From contig NC_066315.1 in assembly GCF_022539315.1 (NCBI RefSeq), positions 103,459,990-103,523,989 of the forward strand: a stretch of 64,000 bases of DNA. The letters are read 5' to 3'. Below the pieces are notes generated by a model. It worked only from the letters and a program-made list of their open reading frames with translations, was not told where the DNA came from and searched no databases. The translations under genes and the position numbers were made by a program. Below, in pieces: positions 1 through 12,483 of this stretch (position 1 is its first letter; every line of letters begins with the position of its first letter). Source of the stretch: Serinus canaria. Lineage: Eukaryota > Chordata > Aves > Passeriformes > Fringillidae.

Positions 1-1520
1 TGTTTTTCCATTTTTTGATGCAGCAGTAGCTCTTTACAGAGCTCTGTACATGGGTGCATTTGTAAGGCAGGGTGGGATGAGGTGCCTGTTAAACTGGATG
101 AACTTGTGGCTGAGAACATTAATGAAAAAACACATGTAGGGTGCCTTCCAGAGTGAGAAAAGCCCCAAACCTGACCTAATATTTATTATAAGAATACAAT
201 CTGCCTTTGCTATCACATGCTGTCAGAAATGCTGAGACAATATTTGGGGATGAAGAGCTTGGCAAGCCATGACTGGTTGTCAGGTGAAGGTGTTTGTTGA
301 GTTTCAAAGAGTTGTTTTACCTCAGAGTCTGGGTCACAGGTGTTTTTCTGGGAAGCCTACACTGTCACAGTGAGCAAATATGTCCTTTTCATCTTTTCCT
401 CATGGGACCCACCTTCAGATATGGGGTTTTTTTGTTTGTTTGGTTTGGGTTTTCGACTTTCTTTTTGTGCTATACTTCTCTACAATGCTGTAGTTCATTC
501 CAGGTCTTGCTGAAAAGCACAGTGGCTTGTATGAAGTGGCTGTGTGAAGGTATTTGACTCACTCTTGATTTCTAGATTCCTCTGCACCACGTTCTTTTGA
601 ACCAGACTTCTGTGGGAAGAAACAGCTCCAGAACTGACTTTCTGCACATCCCTTTAAGAGCTAGAATCCTAATTAAAAAAACCCAAACAAGACCAAATCA
701 ACAACCTAACTAATTAAATATGAAGATTCTTCATGACTGGGGTTTTTTTCAGGGTCTGTAGTCTGATACACATCTCTAAAGAGAAGTGAACTTGATCATT
801 AAGTGTTTAGGTAATTCCAATCAAAAGGCATAACTTTAGTCCAGGATTTTGAAAATTGGCACTTAGAAAGAATTAACTACCTCAATTTTTAAACAAAATA
901 ATTTTGCAAGAAAGAACTGATTTAGATTTTTTCCTTAAATTTTAGATTTCAAACTTGACAGATAAAATAACAAAAAAAGCATTTTTTTTTCCTTTTTGCA
1001 GAGTTTCACATAGGATTATTTCTAGAGTTTACCCTTAAGAATGAAATGTTATGGTTATATCAGATAACAGATAATGAGATGCACTTTTGAAAGCAGACCT
1101 TAAGGAAGGAGAGAGAGCAAAGATGAAATGAAGGAGAAAGGCATGATGGATGAGCAAAAGATAAAGTAGGAAATGCAAAAAGAGTACTCTGGACAGGAAA
1201 TGTTGCAGATGAAAAGAGAAATTCGAAGGTATAGAGAAATGAACTAAGAAATTAAAAGATACAGGCTTGCAACAGTCAGAGATGTAACTTGATAGTGTGC
1301 CTAGGATGTGGAAAACAAGTGTAAAGAAGACAGATAAATTATATCTAATTTAGCATTTCTCCAGTGCTGCCATCAAGCCCCTGATTACATTGTAATTATT
1401 CTGAAGAAGAGAAGTATTAAAATCCTAAGTAATCCATTGCAAAGGTGAGGTCTTTGTTCCCTAGAATGCATTTATTTATATATTGATTTATTGTTTAGTT
1501 TTCTGAAAGGAGAAGGAGAA
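1..1520. other. Non-coding stretch, nothing recognised
   Basis: AT-rich sequence with short A and T runs. The only long frame is 294-557 plus (87 codons), which is phenylalanine- and leucine-rich from T-rich DNA and resembles no family I know. No repeat, RNA gene or regulatory block can be named. A purine-rich stretch (about 1080-1260) has no clear function. Confidence 0.6.
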
Positions 1521-1772
1521 GGACAGGAGGCATTGGGACCGAAACTGATGCTCAAGAAGCTCCACCTGAATATGAACTTCTTCACTGTGTGGATGACTGC
1601 ACAGAAACAGATTTCCTACAGAAGTTGTGGAGTCTCCCTTACTGGAGGTATTCAAGACACACTCCTGTGCCAAATGTTCTGGTTTGACCTTGCATGAACA
1701 GGGAGATTGGACCAGAGGACACTCAATGAGTCCTTTCCAACTGGACCCATTCTGTGATTCTGAATTGCAAAA
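1521..1772 (+). mobile_element. CR1 LINE, 5'-truncated 3' end
   Basis: About 250 bp matches the 3' end of avian CR1 as I know it. It has a block near 1540-1570 (AAACTGATGC..AAGAAGCTCCACCTGAA), the phrase AGAAGTTGTGGAGTCTCC near 1620, and the terminal CCATTCTGTGATTCTGA near 1748-1770. CR1 ends in short ATTCTRTG-type repeats rather than poly-A, and this copy keeps that tail. It is heavily truncated at its 5' end and carries no intact ORF. The frames here (1491-1697 plus and those opposite) are shadows of the repeat. Subfamily was not determined. Confidence 0.85.
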
Positions 1773-1894
1773 GGAGAAGGAGGCAGAAAAGGGAAAGTGA
1801 AGGGGAAGGAGAAAGGGAAAAAAGGAAAAATACACAACCTAGAAATGTTTTACAGGCTTTTACTCTCAGGGGTGTTTATCTCTCTTTTCTAACA

Positions 1895-1915
1895 GTGTGT
1901 ATATATATATATATA
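1895..1915. repeat. Short (TG)/(TA)n microsatellite
   Basis: A few TG units run into a pure TA tract of about 15 bases. Simple dinucleotide repeat with no other signal around it. Confidence 0.9.
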
Positions 1916-4900
1916 AAATTAGCTGTTACCCTACCAGCTGCCCCACTTTTCCTGTGCACATCTGCATTGTTGTTAAACATAGATGTTTCAGGGTTACTGG
2001 TTGCATTTATTCCACAGATAGTTTAGTTCTACTGTATTGCCCAAATCTCTGTAATTTAATCCTTGTCTGACAACTGCTCAAAGGAAGAGAGGGAAATCCT
2101 GAGGTGATTCAACTATTGACTTAGAGCAATCATCTTTTGCATGCAGTCAATACTGACCTTTTCCATTTGGAAAACTTGAAGGGGAAAACAAAAGCTGCTT
2201 TTTCCATTATAGTTTAACTATTAAAGTAATATACACAGAGTATTCTCGTGTATGTGGGGAGTTTTAGTGAGAAACAGGGGACCAGAGAGAGTTTTACCCC
2301 CTCACAGCATCTAGAAACTATAATATACTAAATTTCATGTCCACACATTTTTCATGCCCAGCTACTTGATACTTTCTGTGTAGAAGGACTCCTGACATTC
2401 AGGAACATTTTCTGTGGTGATTAGAAATCGTCCCAGCCCAAACCCCTGTGTTAGACTATATATTAGCATGTCTCAGGACAGCACGCTTGGCACTGGGAAT
2501 AATGGCCCCTGAAAATACCTGTAACAAATACATGGGAAAATTTTGTGTCTCAAAGAGATTTTCAGACTTAGGCTACTGAGTTGCTACGTGACTTTCATGT
2601 CCCTTACTTGTTTCGTTCTCCTCAGGCACGTAAAGGTGTAAAGACAGTTGTTGCAACCAGCAGTTATCACAATATCATGAGATGCCAGCTAGTTAAAGAT
2701 ATTTCTCTCATCAGGAAGATTTTGTTGGCTACCTTCCATTCATGACAACCTTAAATTTCCTGAGCTGTGATAAGTCATCCTCTCAAGTAGGAGAAGCCGT
2801 GCTGAAGTAATGAAGAGATCACAATACCTGGCATGTTGCACTCCAAATGAATCATTTGCAATCTGCCCTTCACAGCCACCAGAAAAAAATGCTCAAAATA
2901 TTTTGCCTGTGCTGGTCTGGATTTATGCCTGGTATGATTTCACTGGCACCAGGGAAAAAAGACTTATTTCCAGGTTAAATAGTTCTCTAAAGTTACAAGA
3001 TGGAAAGATCTGGCTGCAGACACCCAGTGTTGTTTGCAATAAAACCATTATCAATGAAATATTAATGAAGAAAAGATTGGGCTGGGCTCTATAGAAATGG
3101 GATATCAGTAGAAGGAGAATGTTTGTATGAGAGAGATAATCATTTATGGAAATGTCAGCATAAATTTCTTCCTGGAGGAGGGAGCTTTACATCTCTGAGG
3201 TAAAGACTATAGCAGCAGGCTGTCCCAGTGAGTGACTCACCTGAAATTGAAAGTTCCAGCTTTTATTTCTACCTCACATTTTCTGGTAGATCTCAGAATC
3301 AGGGTAATGAATTGGACTATTCAGATGTCTAAATATTAATTTTTCAAGTTTGATGTTTCCTTTTTGAAATATTTTTGATTGTATTGATTCGATATGTAAT
3401 TTAGATTTTACATTTCAGAGACACTTTGGCTCATGGTGTCTCACTCTCAGCAGCTCTAACATACTAAAGAAAGTACACAAAAAAACTTTCCCATATAACA
3501 GCAGGTTTAAAATTAGCATCTTCACAATTTTTTGTTGAAGCTACATCTGTTGTTTTCATTGTGAAACTGAAGGCAGCATCACCTTGAATTTACTTACTTA
3601 ATTATAATGCAGTCAGTGGAATGTCAGGAAGGGAAGGACCCCAAAGCTGGCTAGAACTAGGGGACCTTAGGGAGATAAAGAAGAAATGTGCTGCTCCGAG
3701 TGAGAATGACAAAGCTCAAACATTGTGTACAGTACAGGTAAAAAGCAGCAATGCTGTCTGATTCTATGGATAGTATCTGAAAAACTACAGCTTCTGAAGG
3801 CAGAAATCAGATAGGTCTGGACCTTCTGTCCAGGGAGGGAGGGAATAGTAGGGCAGATAAACTAGCCAGCCTTCTGGCCTTTAGCATTCCAGTACTCTCA
3901 TGTTGCTTGGGTGAAAAATACTGATAATAACTGCACTTTTGAGCTAGGGCAGAGACTTCTGAAAGATGGATATAAAGGCTAATTCACCCCTTTGCAGCAA
4001 AGACATGGATTTACTCTTTCATCTCCTGTGTAAAAGGAACACTGCATCTTCTTGTGATGCTCAGACACAATATCCACTGCAGATCCCAACAGGCTCTCCC
4101 ATGAGATAAGATCCTGTTTTATAAAGTGCTACTTGCACAGTGTGAACATATTCTCTGTACTATTTTTTTTAGTAGAAGTCACATTAAAAAAGTGCTCCTT
4201 CTCAAAACTGGTCCTCATAGCTACGGCAAGAGTAACAGGCCAGGAATACAATTTTCTACATCTGTTTCCTGCAATACCTAATTTAAGGTACTAGAATTGA
4301 CCTAAGGTAGGGGGCAGAGAGACTGCAGACCACAGAACAGGGTGTTAACACTGTGTGTTTGCAGACCTAGGCACAGGTTCTTAACTGCCAGTAATAGAGC
4401 TACCAGTGAAGAAATCAACATCTATAAAAAAACACAGGTTTTTGAGAAAAATACCTAAATCAAATCAAACCCTCAAGTAGAAATACCTGATCATGGACAT
4501 TACACACTAATATAGAGGCAATCAAAGGAAACAGATCATGTGACAGAGGAGAACATTCACTATTAGGGCAGAATATTCCATTAATCATCACCAATGCAAA
4601 AATCAATTTCTCTCAAGACACAAAGTAATAATAATATCAACAGTGTTAGTTCTCCAACTTTTATTTCCTAGCTATGTTTCAAAGCAGTATTGCTTTGTAT
4701 AGGCTGAAAAATAAATTCAAAACTTGCCAAGAACTTTAAGCAATCAGGAGACAGAGACAGAAAAAGCAAGCTAGACTCAGTCATAATCCTCACTAAGAAC
4801 ACAGTTTACAAGAACAAAAGGGCATACAAGTAAACTATTCTTAATTATTTGTTTATGTATCACAGGAAGAATCCAGGTGATTAGCAAGAAGATTTAGGAA

Positions 4901-5539
4901 TGCGAAGTGAGAAAGGAAGAACAAAAGATAAATTGTTGTTGACAGAAGCCTGCTGGGAAGTTATGCAATGAGAACTCAAAACTTAATGTCAATAATTTAT
5001 TCCAAAAGAAGAATGGTAAAAATTTGGATGCATTTTTTTCCCCTTCTCATAGACTATTTTCTCTTATAGAATCCTGATCCTGGATGGTTTAGGATCATAA
5101 GTCCTCCAAAATTTTGAGGATTAGCATTATAATCACTGAAACAGTACAGACTTAAAGTAAATTTGTTCCTGACTTTCTGACCCCTCAAGAGAGATAAGTG
5201 ATCATGTGTAATGTGTTGGGGAAAAAAAAAAATCTCAGTTTCATAGATTGCAACCTACAGGGCATCTGTTGATTACAAACAGCAAACCACCCCTAAACAG
5301 TAATTTTTGAATTCAGCCTGTTCTGTAGGCTGTATGAGGTAACTCAGTTCTAGCTACAAATTGGCAGACATTCTTTCTTGTAGGGGAAGAATTAATCACT
5401 CACCTAAAAATTTGCAGTTGACTAAGTGCTGGAGATGATGATCATGTGGTTATATTTATTTAATCCGAATAAATTGTGATGCCCTTCACTTAAGAAGGAG
5501 TCAGGACAAGACATGGTTAGTCACTGGCTGGCAAATCAA
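1916..5539. other. Non-coding stretch, nothing recognised
   Basis: About 3.6 kb with no recognisable gene or repeat. The longest frame is 2810-3094 plus (94 codons), with no family resemblance. AT-rich throughout, with only short homopolymer runs such as A-runs near 5221. Older decayed transposon sequence could be present but is not legible by eye. Confidence 0.55.
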
Positions 5540-5745
5540 CTGTGTTCCAAAGGTCCCATGAGAAGTGGCCAAGTTATTGCAAGGCTGCTTCATATCACCT
5601 GTGAAAGTTTACAGCACCTGGGAAATCTCCCTGGTGAGGAAGGAAAATGTCATGCACCTCTTCAGGAAGAAAGACACAAAAGATTTGGGAATTACAGGCT
5701 GGTCAGCCAAATCTCAGTTCCTACTTTAACAGTTAAGAAATCCTT
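5540..5745 (+). pseudogene. CR1 LINE ORF2 fossil (start of reverse-transcriptase domain)
   Basis: The open frame 5513-5749 encodes a segment that lines up with CR1 ORF2 at the entry to the reverse-transcriptase domain. The match is RFGNYRLVSQISVP, against the family pattern N-Y-R-P-V-S-L-T-S-V-P. It is preceded by ARLLHITCESLQHLGNLPGE, against the family's A-K-L-L-S-I-x-x-E-x-S-W-x-S-G-E-V-P-G. In CR1 this protein copies the element's own RNA at the target site. Here only about 65 codons survive, the conserved proline of the NYRPVS motif is leucine, and the downstream catalytic FADD-type motif is absent. It is a dead internal fragment with no 3' tail attached. The identification rests on motif order, not on a computed alignment. 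Confidence 0.72.
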
Positions 5746-6678
5746 ATAGAGTGGAGCTGGGACAAGTGTGAACATGAACTGTTCACACCACAGAGGCTGG
5801 GTTATGAGACGGAACATAAATCCCCAATACAGACTGTCCTCCAGGATGGCAAACCTGAGGACCTTAAACCAGAAATTTGTCCCCAGCCTTGGGAAACAGT
5901 ACTGACATCCTGGCCACTGACTGATTCAGAGACTGAGAACCCTCTTGGAACTGATGTAAGGATGGGTTGTTCTAAATGATTTTATTTCTGCACAGAATCA
6001 CCTCTGAAGACATTGCAACTCTAACTTAGAAGGCATGTGTGAGTATCACCATTTTCCTAAGATGGAAACTCAAGAATTCTCAACCTCAAAGGGTTGGATG
6101 AATGCAGAGAATGTAGAATGTATAACAAACAGTGGCCCATAGACAATGTGTATTTGGGATAGCAGTCCCATCCCCTCTGGATTTTAGGGTGCTCCTCCTC
6201 CAGGTCTCTGCTCTGCAGTCTTTTCTAAATGACATGCACAATGCACCTCTTCTTTTTCTAGGCAAAATAATCCTGGGATATATTTTCAATGCACTGGGGC
6301 AAGGCTAAGCCCCATTCTGGGGTAATGGCATGGGCTGTTTAGGCTATCATAGGAAAAGACCTTTAGGGACTCCATTTGGGAATGAGTGTTATGGTGTATG
6401 CACCTCTGATCCACGTCCTTTCTGCAGCAGGACTTCTGCACCTGAAGGGCTCCAGCTGATGCTGCTTTCCCAGATAATTTAATGCAGGTTAAACTTCCCT
6501 TCATATCTTTTTATCCATACCAAGGCCACAGGAAGACCTTGAGACCTCTTGGTCCTCATCTTCCTGAAGTTAGCTGTTCACAGCTACAGCAAAAGCAAGC
6601 TTTGTAAAGGAACTTTTTTTGAAAGATTGCTTTGTACACTTGAGGGCAAAGTACTGAGTGGAGTCTACTAGATACTAC
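5746..6678. other. Non-coding stretch, possibly decayed repeat
   Basis: No gene recognised. Moderately GC-richer sequence at 5750-5950 directly follows the CR1 fossil and could be more of the same element, but I cannot align it. A 9-bp perfect inverted repeat (5766-5774 with 5780-5788, 5-base loop) is present. Minus frames 6086-6289 and 6286-6504 are short and resemble nothing known. Confidence 0.5.
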
Positions 6679-6718
6679 TTTAATTTCTTTGAAGGTGCAT
6701 ACCTTCAAAGAAATTAAA
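6679..6718. repeat. Perfect 18-bp inverted repeat with 4-base loop
   Basis: The left arm TTTAATTTCTTTGAAGGT (6679-6696) is the exact reverse complement of the right arm (6701-6718), separated by GCAT. Pairing stops at both outer edges (C opposite C). The hairpin is too short for a typical pre-miRNA. No terminal repeats or target duplication are apparent, so it need not be a transposon. Confidence 0.95.
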
Positions 6719-6792
6719 CATCTGAGAACTTACTCTTCATATTCATTTTGGTTTTTAATGTAATAAATTTTCAACGTTTGTTCCTTTTGATA

Positions 6793-6820
6793 TTTTTTTT
6801 TCCTTTTTTTTTTTTTTTTT
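6793..6820. repeat. T-rich tract
   Basis: Nine T, CC, then seventeen T. Could be the poly-A end of a minus-strand retrocopy, but no retrocopy is recognisable on its downstream side. Confidence 0.9.
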
Positions 6821-7448
6821 GGAACAAGTTTATGCAAGCTTACACCCTGTCTGGGAAAAGTTTGCATTGTGTTTAAATCTTTCTTCTGAAATATGTCTCT
6901 TTTTGCTAATCCTATCTGAAGGGTCAGATAGGCACAGGAATCAAAACCAGAATACTAGGGAAGGCTGTGATAAAAATAAATAAATATACAGTTGTACCTT
7001 CCCAAGAAAAATTTCACACTGTGGGTTTAGGGCTTCCTTAAACGAAGATTGTGTTTCTGTCTATTTCTACCTTATCCTGGTGTTAGAGATCTCTATCAAA
7101 CAGTGAGGCATTTCATTTCTACTGAGGGGATTTATCCTTAAGACCTAGAAATCTGATAATTCTAGCACTGTACATTGTCTAAAATAAGATCTCCAATACA
7201 ATAAGATGCTCTATTAAGCTGTTTAGTGCTCTTTAAAACCTGTGTACCAGGGTAACTTATGGGGAAGATGTTGTTAATATTGCCCAGCATTAACCAAAAG
7301 CATATGAGGCTGTACAGGATAGAGAGCAAAGAGCCTGACACCTTGTTTTCTCCAAGAGATTTTGTTATGAACAACCAATCCAACAATGAAAACAAGAACC
7401 AAAGAAGTGATGGCAAACAATTGTTAAGATTTTTAAAAAATCACTAAA
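6821..7448. other. Non-coding stretch, nothing recognised
   Basis: AT-rich, with short overlapping frames on both strands (7162-7416 minus, 7259-7447 plus) that look like chance. No repeat identified. Confidence 0.55.
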
Positions 7449-7497
7449 TATAGAATATCTGAAGTTTGAAGGGACCCATCGGGATCATTGTGTCCAT
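7449..7497 (-). mobile_element. CR1 LINE 3'-terminal scrap
   Basis: About 50 bp read ATAGAATATCTGAAG, then TTGAAGGGACCCATCGGGATCATTG, which is the reverse complement of the CR1 3' terminus (AATGATCC..GGGTCCCTTCCAA..ATTCTAT). The element therefore lies on the minus strand with its 3' end at the low coordinate. Only the last few dozen bases remain. Confidence 0.65.
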
Positions 7498-9348
7498 AAA
7501 TGTCTTTCGTCATGACTTTCACAGTAGAAATGGAGCAATTTGATGGTTCAGAGCTTCCCACCTCACACCTAGCAAGAAAAGTCCCTTTCAGCCTGATTTC
7601 TCAAGCCTCCTGCTTTCTGTGATGTTGAGTTGCTCACCCTTACATTTTACTACACTTCAGTCTGAAGGACTATGCATCAAAAGTAAAAGACATTTGCAAG
7701 GAAAATTGCACAGAGTAATGCTTTAGAGATGCTTTAGAGCTTACAACATCTTCTACAACTTCAAAATAGGGAAAAAAACCATATTGACCTTGTGCAGAAT
7801 TAATTTTTTGCTGATATTAAGAAAATACTGCAGCAAATATGTTATCTGCATAGGTTAATGTAGCAACATTTTTCACAGGAAATCCAAGCTAGGCAACTTG
7901 AATTGACTAGGAGAGACTGTTCTTCCCTTTGTGCTATTCTCCATGAACAGTATTATCTTATTTCTTAAGCTTAGAAAGGATAATGAGCAGGATAATGTGT
8001 GGGGAAGTATTCTCATTTGTTGAATGGTATTTTTTAACGTGGGGACCCCATTATCACTGACAAGAAAAGTGCAGATAAACCCCTCTTGATTGGAGACTAT
8101 ACTGGTGTCAATGGTTTTCAAGTATATCATGCAGTCATGTAAGAAGTTTCTATTATCTCATAGAGTGCCAAATGGGGATTAAATCCTGATACTGAAAATC
8201 CTCAGGGAAATGGTTTCTACTGCAAAATAATGAGTCTACTCATACTTGAATGTCTTCTGTTTCGACAGGGAAAAAAGCCTAGGATAAATGATCTTACAGT
8301 CCACCATTTAGAGTTGAGTGATTGCTACCTTCCCAGTGTCAACCTGAATATATCAAGTGGGATATAAAAGTGAGATATAAAAGTTAGGGATCTAAGAAAC
8401 CTTGCTACATCAGTTGATGTCAGGGAATGTGCTTTAGAAACATGGGCTCATGTAGGCAACCCATGGCTCATTTGATGTTCTTGATTCACCGACATAAGCA
8501 GTGGAAGTCCTGAGCCCAGCTATTTTAAGATTTTTGCTTCCTCCTGCACACACAAAGAATGACCCTTGTCTCATTCCTGTTGCTGTCCCTGCACACCAGG
8601 CATGAGAGAGCCCTGTAGAGTGCTGGGACTGCTGCACCCAGGAGGATGAGGTAATAGGATTGCTATTTTGATGACTGTTTGCAAAGGATTTACCGTGTAC
8701 CATTTACCATGTGCAGTGGCTCATTCTAAATACTACCCAGCACATCTTTTCCAGTCTTTGAATAACGGCTAATCCCAAAATATGAATATAGTGTACAATA
8801 AAATTCTCTGAATTTCAATTTTGGAAATAGTCAAGTTCATCAAAGTTTCAGTAGGACCAGTTGTGCACAACTGCAGAGACAGCTTTCCTCATTTCATGCT
8901 TTGCCCTACAAACCACAGGAGGTTCAGTGCAAGTGCAAGCTAACCACACAGCAGCAGGTTAAGTGCAGGCAACCCATCTCTCTATTTCAAGCACCAGGAG
9001 GCCTGGGTCTACCAGCAAACATTGGAGCAAGTATGAGGAAAAAGTGCCATAGGACACTTACCCTGCCCCTGCCAAGCTGTCCCTCCAGTAACAATTAACC
9101 TGGACACTAGATACAGATTCAGTAATCTCTGTACCTCTTTCCTGTTCCCAAATGTACAATCAATGTCCATCTATTGCCAGAAGATCAATTCCATTCTATT
9201 GCCTGAAATTATCATGGTTTTGAGAGCCAGAGCCTTTGCAAGACAAATGCTCTTGACCATAAGTTTTCAGAAGGAAAAAGGCAGGGCAATGAACTCTGAA
9301 TCTGCGGCATGTGACAGGTGCAGCTGAAGTCTTGGCATATATTTGGAA
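7498..9348. other. Non-coding stretch, nothing recognised
   Basis: About 1.85 kb with no gene identified. Frames at 7873-8130 minus, 8434-8703 minus and 8901-9098 plus (65-89 codons) resemble no known protein. Near 8356-8382 a 13-base unit (GATATAAAAGT-type) occurs twice in tandem. Confidence 0.5.
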
Positions 9349-9695
9349 GAATTATAGAACATCCTGAGTTGCAAGGGACCCACAAGGATCATTAAAGTCC
9401 AACTCCTGGCTCTGCACAGAACATCCCCAGGAACTACACCATGTGCCTGAGAGAATTCTCCAAATTCTTCTTGAACTCTGTCAGGCCTGTGCTGTAACCA
9501 CTTCTCTGGAGAGCCAGGGTTTGTTCACCCTCTGGGTGAAGAATGTTTTCCTTATATCCACCTTAACTCTCCCCTGACACAGCTTCGTTCTGTTCTTTGA
9601 GTCCTGTCACTAGAGAGAAGGGATCAGTGCTTGTCCCTCTGCTTCCCCTTGTGAGGATGCTGCAGATTTTGATGAGCTTTCCACTTAGTCTCCAA
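9349..9695 (-). mobile_element. CR1 LINE, 5'-truncated 3' end
   Basis: This is the clearest CR1 copy in the window. Read on the plus strand, the reverse complement of the 3' region is nearly continuous. The landmarks are GAATTATAGAAC (tail), TTGCAAGGGACC, AAAGTCCAACTCCTGGCTCT, CACCATGTGCCTGAGAG, TTCTTGAACTCTGTCAGG, CCTCTGGGTGAAGAATG, CTGACACAGCTTCGTTC, and GATGAGCTTTCCACTTAGTC at the 5'-truncated side. Only about 350 bp of the 3' UTR is present and no ORF2 remains. The 3' end is at the low coordinate, so the element is on the minus strand. Motif choice recalls the CR1-J/X group, but I did not classify it. Confidence 0.93.
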
Positions 9696-12462
9696 AGGAA
9701 AGCCTATGCCAAATTCTAAACTCCAGACTTTACATTCCATGATCACTTTTATCTAACTATAGGAAAGAAGAATAAAGAAAGTATAAGAATAAATAAAGAT
9801 CTGAAACTTGTAGGAAAAAAAAAAACAACCCACAAACCAACCATAATGATTAAAATGGTGATAGGCAAGCAATTCAACTATTATAATAAAAAATTTCACT
9901 GGGGAGGAACCTAAAGCAGGTAGTTTCACTCAAAACCAAGTGTATAGCAGTCCTAAGAGAGGTAGCAGTGATCAATAACAATGATAAATGTAGTTCTGGC
10001 TACAAAGAAACTCTGGGATTTGCTGTCAGAGAGAAACATCTGTTTAAAATGAAGAATAAGAAAAATAGGTGATAAAGCTGTAAGGGAAGACGCACAGAGA
10101 CAAAAAAGGAAAGGGCAACTAAATGGAAAAGAATATTAACTTTATAGGCTTGTCTTATTGCCTATAATAGATAAAAGTACCTGATGGCTGCAAACTTTAT
10201 TTGCATACAGCCCAGGGCAATGAACCTCCTGCATGCTGCTATAATAGGTATAATAGAGACCTAAATTACATCCCAACACCCACCCAAAAAATCCTCATAC
10301 CCCAGCCAAACAAAAACCAAACAAGTCTTGGTCAAGACAAATGATGTAAAAGGCAGGAAACATCAAATGAAGAAGGCCCAGACTTGATGTTTTGAATGAA
10401 TTAATACAGAGTTTATACAATAGCATGCAATGATTCTCAGTCTCAAACCTCCTGAGTACCAATTTAACAAGCTTACCTGCAGTTCTTCCATTCTTCTCAC
10501 TGTTCATTTAGAGCACTGCATGAAGCAAATGATTATATAATTGAAGGCTGTATCAGAATGCACAAGGCTGTAGATTAATGCTGTACAGACAGCATTAAAT
10601 CTGACATTTCCTACCACTGGAATGCTTGCCTTTGAAATTGTAGCTTTTTCCTCACGTTGATTAAGCCAGAGATTTAAATGCAAAAATCTAAATGGGAAAA
10701 AAAATCCATTAGCATTTAAAACTAATGATAATATCTAGGGTCAGAGCACAGGTTTTGTGCTAATTTTATACAATTAAGGCAGTAAATATTAGCAGCAGAA
10801 ACCAGACACTGTCCTGTGTCAGTACATAAAAGTCAGCAGTGCAGAGCTAGTGCAGTGCAGTGGAGGGTCCCAACTATCTGGACCAGTGGGAAGATTGGGG
10901 ACAAGCTGTTTGCCTTCCAGCAGAAACTAAGAATGGAGCAAAGTACTTGTCCAGATCCCAGTATGTCTAACATGGACTCAGGATGCTGCCAAACACGGGA
11001 GACTGAGGGCACTCTGATACCTGGCAGATCAGACACCATCGTGTGAAGTGTTTGCTGAAGAGGAACACTGAAAACACTACAGGCATTTAGCAGCCTTACT
11101 GTCTGCTGAAGATTAGGAAAATGAACTTTCAAGCTCCACTGGCTCCGGAGGACAGGAGACTTCATGGTTATAGCCCAGGTTGTCAAACTGGAATTGACTT
11201 CAGCTTGGGTTTCAGCCTCAGCAGAAGCAATAATTGGCACATCCCTGCCAGACTGCTGAGGTGTCCTGTATAAACAGAGAAAGCATTATGTTTGGAGGTG
11301 TTTGGTGGGAGGCAAGATAAGACATGGATTTTCTAAAACTAAAGACTGAAAAAATCTAGGACTTCAAAGCAAAGTATGAAATCATTCCTTTACCTAATTC
11401 ATTAAATATCTGCTTAATTACTACTCAATCTGTCAATCTCCAAGTGCAATACTATTATACAGCTCATATTGAGAACTTTTTTGTCAAATTCCATTTCATT
11501 AGAAAGGACTTAGAACTTTAAAAAAACCCATATTTTTTATTTAACTTTTTTTTTTATTTTTGAAGTGTCTGAATCAGGCTGAATTATTTTTGTTTGCAAA
11601 AGTGATGTGAACTTAGGTATCTGAGAACTAAAGCACACAACTCTGAATGACATTGCTGTTTGTTCTGCTTTGCCAAGGTGTGCTTTCAGATAAGAGTCAT
11701 ATTTATGACTAAATGGTTTGTCATCCATTCTTTGTTGTAGTTTATCCATCAGTGAATGCTTTATGTCATTCACTTCACCCCATACAAAAAGAGTTGCTAT
11801 TTTAAAATGTCATAAATGTCTTTTAGTGTATTGTGAAACAGATACAGTATTCAGAAACGGAAAAGTGGTTGGCTTCAAAATTTCCAACCTTAAAGAACTT
11901 AAACTTTTTGTCTAGGTGTCCATTTCTAACATACAAAGCATCTGTTAATAGTTGAAAAATGGTCAAAGATCTCTTCTGGGTCAGCCTGAGCAGTACTATT
12001 GTCTAGAGTACACTCAGCTTTCCCAACTGTTTGGGGCTGACACTGTAATATCCCCCATAATTCTGAAGAAAATGATCAAAATGCTAATGTTGTAGCCTTT
12101 AAAATAAAATGACAATTATTATCATTATTGCTACATTAAGAAGAATATGAACTTGTTAACTAGTAAAACAAAGTCTATGTTGATATTGTAGATTTTACTC
12201 TTTTTATAGAAAAACAGTTTCACTGTAACTTACTATTAAATATTCCTACAGCAATTTCCTTGCTTTCTAGATAATAATCAAGGACATGGTAGATTATTCT
12301 GTCTTCAGCTGCACAGCAGCTAACAACTCTGAGAAATATTTTGTTCTTTGTGTGGCTTGAAAAAATCCTTATTTCAAACAAGCCTTTAATTGTTTTCTCA
12401 GCTGAATGAAGTTCTAGTAGGTTTTTTGCAATACAGAATTCTTTCATTCTATCAAGACTTAC
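9696..12462. other. Non-coding stretch, nothing recognised
   Basis: About 2.8 kb, AT-rich. The longest frame is 10833-11240 minus (135 codons), overlapped by 10816-11046 plus, and neither resembles a known protein. The minus frame at 12220-12495 (91 codons) overlaps the microexon candidate listed next but is otherwise unremarkable. Confidence 0.5.
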
Positions 12463-12483
12463 CATTGTAACTACAGTGGAAGG
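12463..12483 (-). other. Candidate 21-nt microexon (unproven)
   Basis: On the minus strand the order is a pyrimidine-rich run ending TTTTGTTTTTTCAG, then a 21-base segment, then GTAAGTCTTG, a full-consensus donor. The segment is a multiple of three and reads P-S-T-V-V-T-M in the frame without stops. In-frame 3-27 nt microexons are known in vertebrate neuronal genes, which lie in long AT-rich introns like this one. I do not recognise the peptide, and pairs of consensus sites at this spacing do occur by chance, so this is a prompt for conservation or RNA-seq checks rather than a gene call. Confidence 0.2.

Noticed and set aside
5766..5788. Palindrome GTGTGAACA..TGTTCACAC resembling a steroid-receptor site
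   Set aside because: The half-sites are 5 bases apart rather than the 3 needed for a canonical element.
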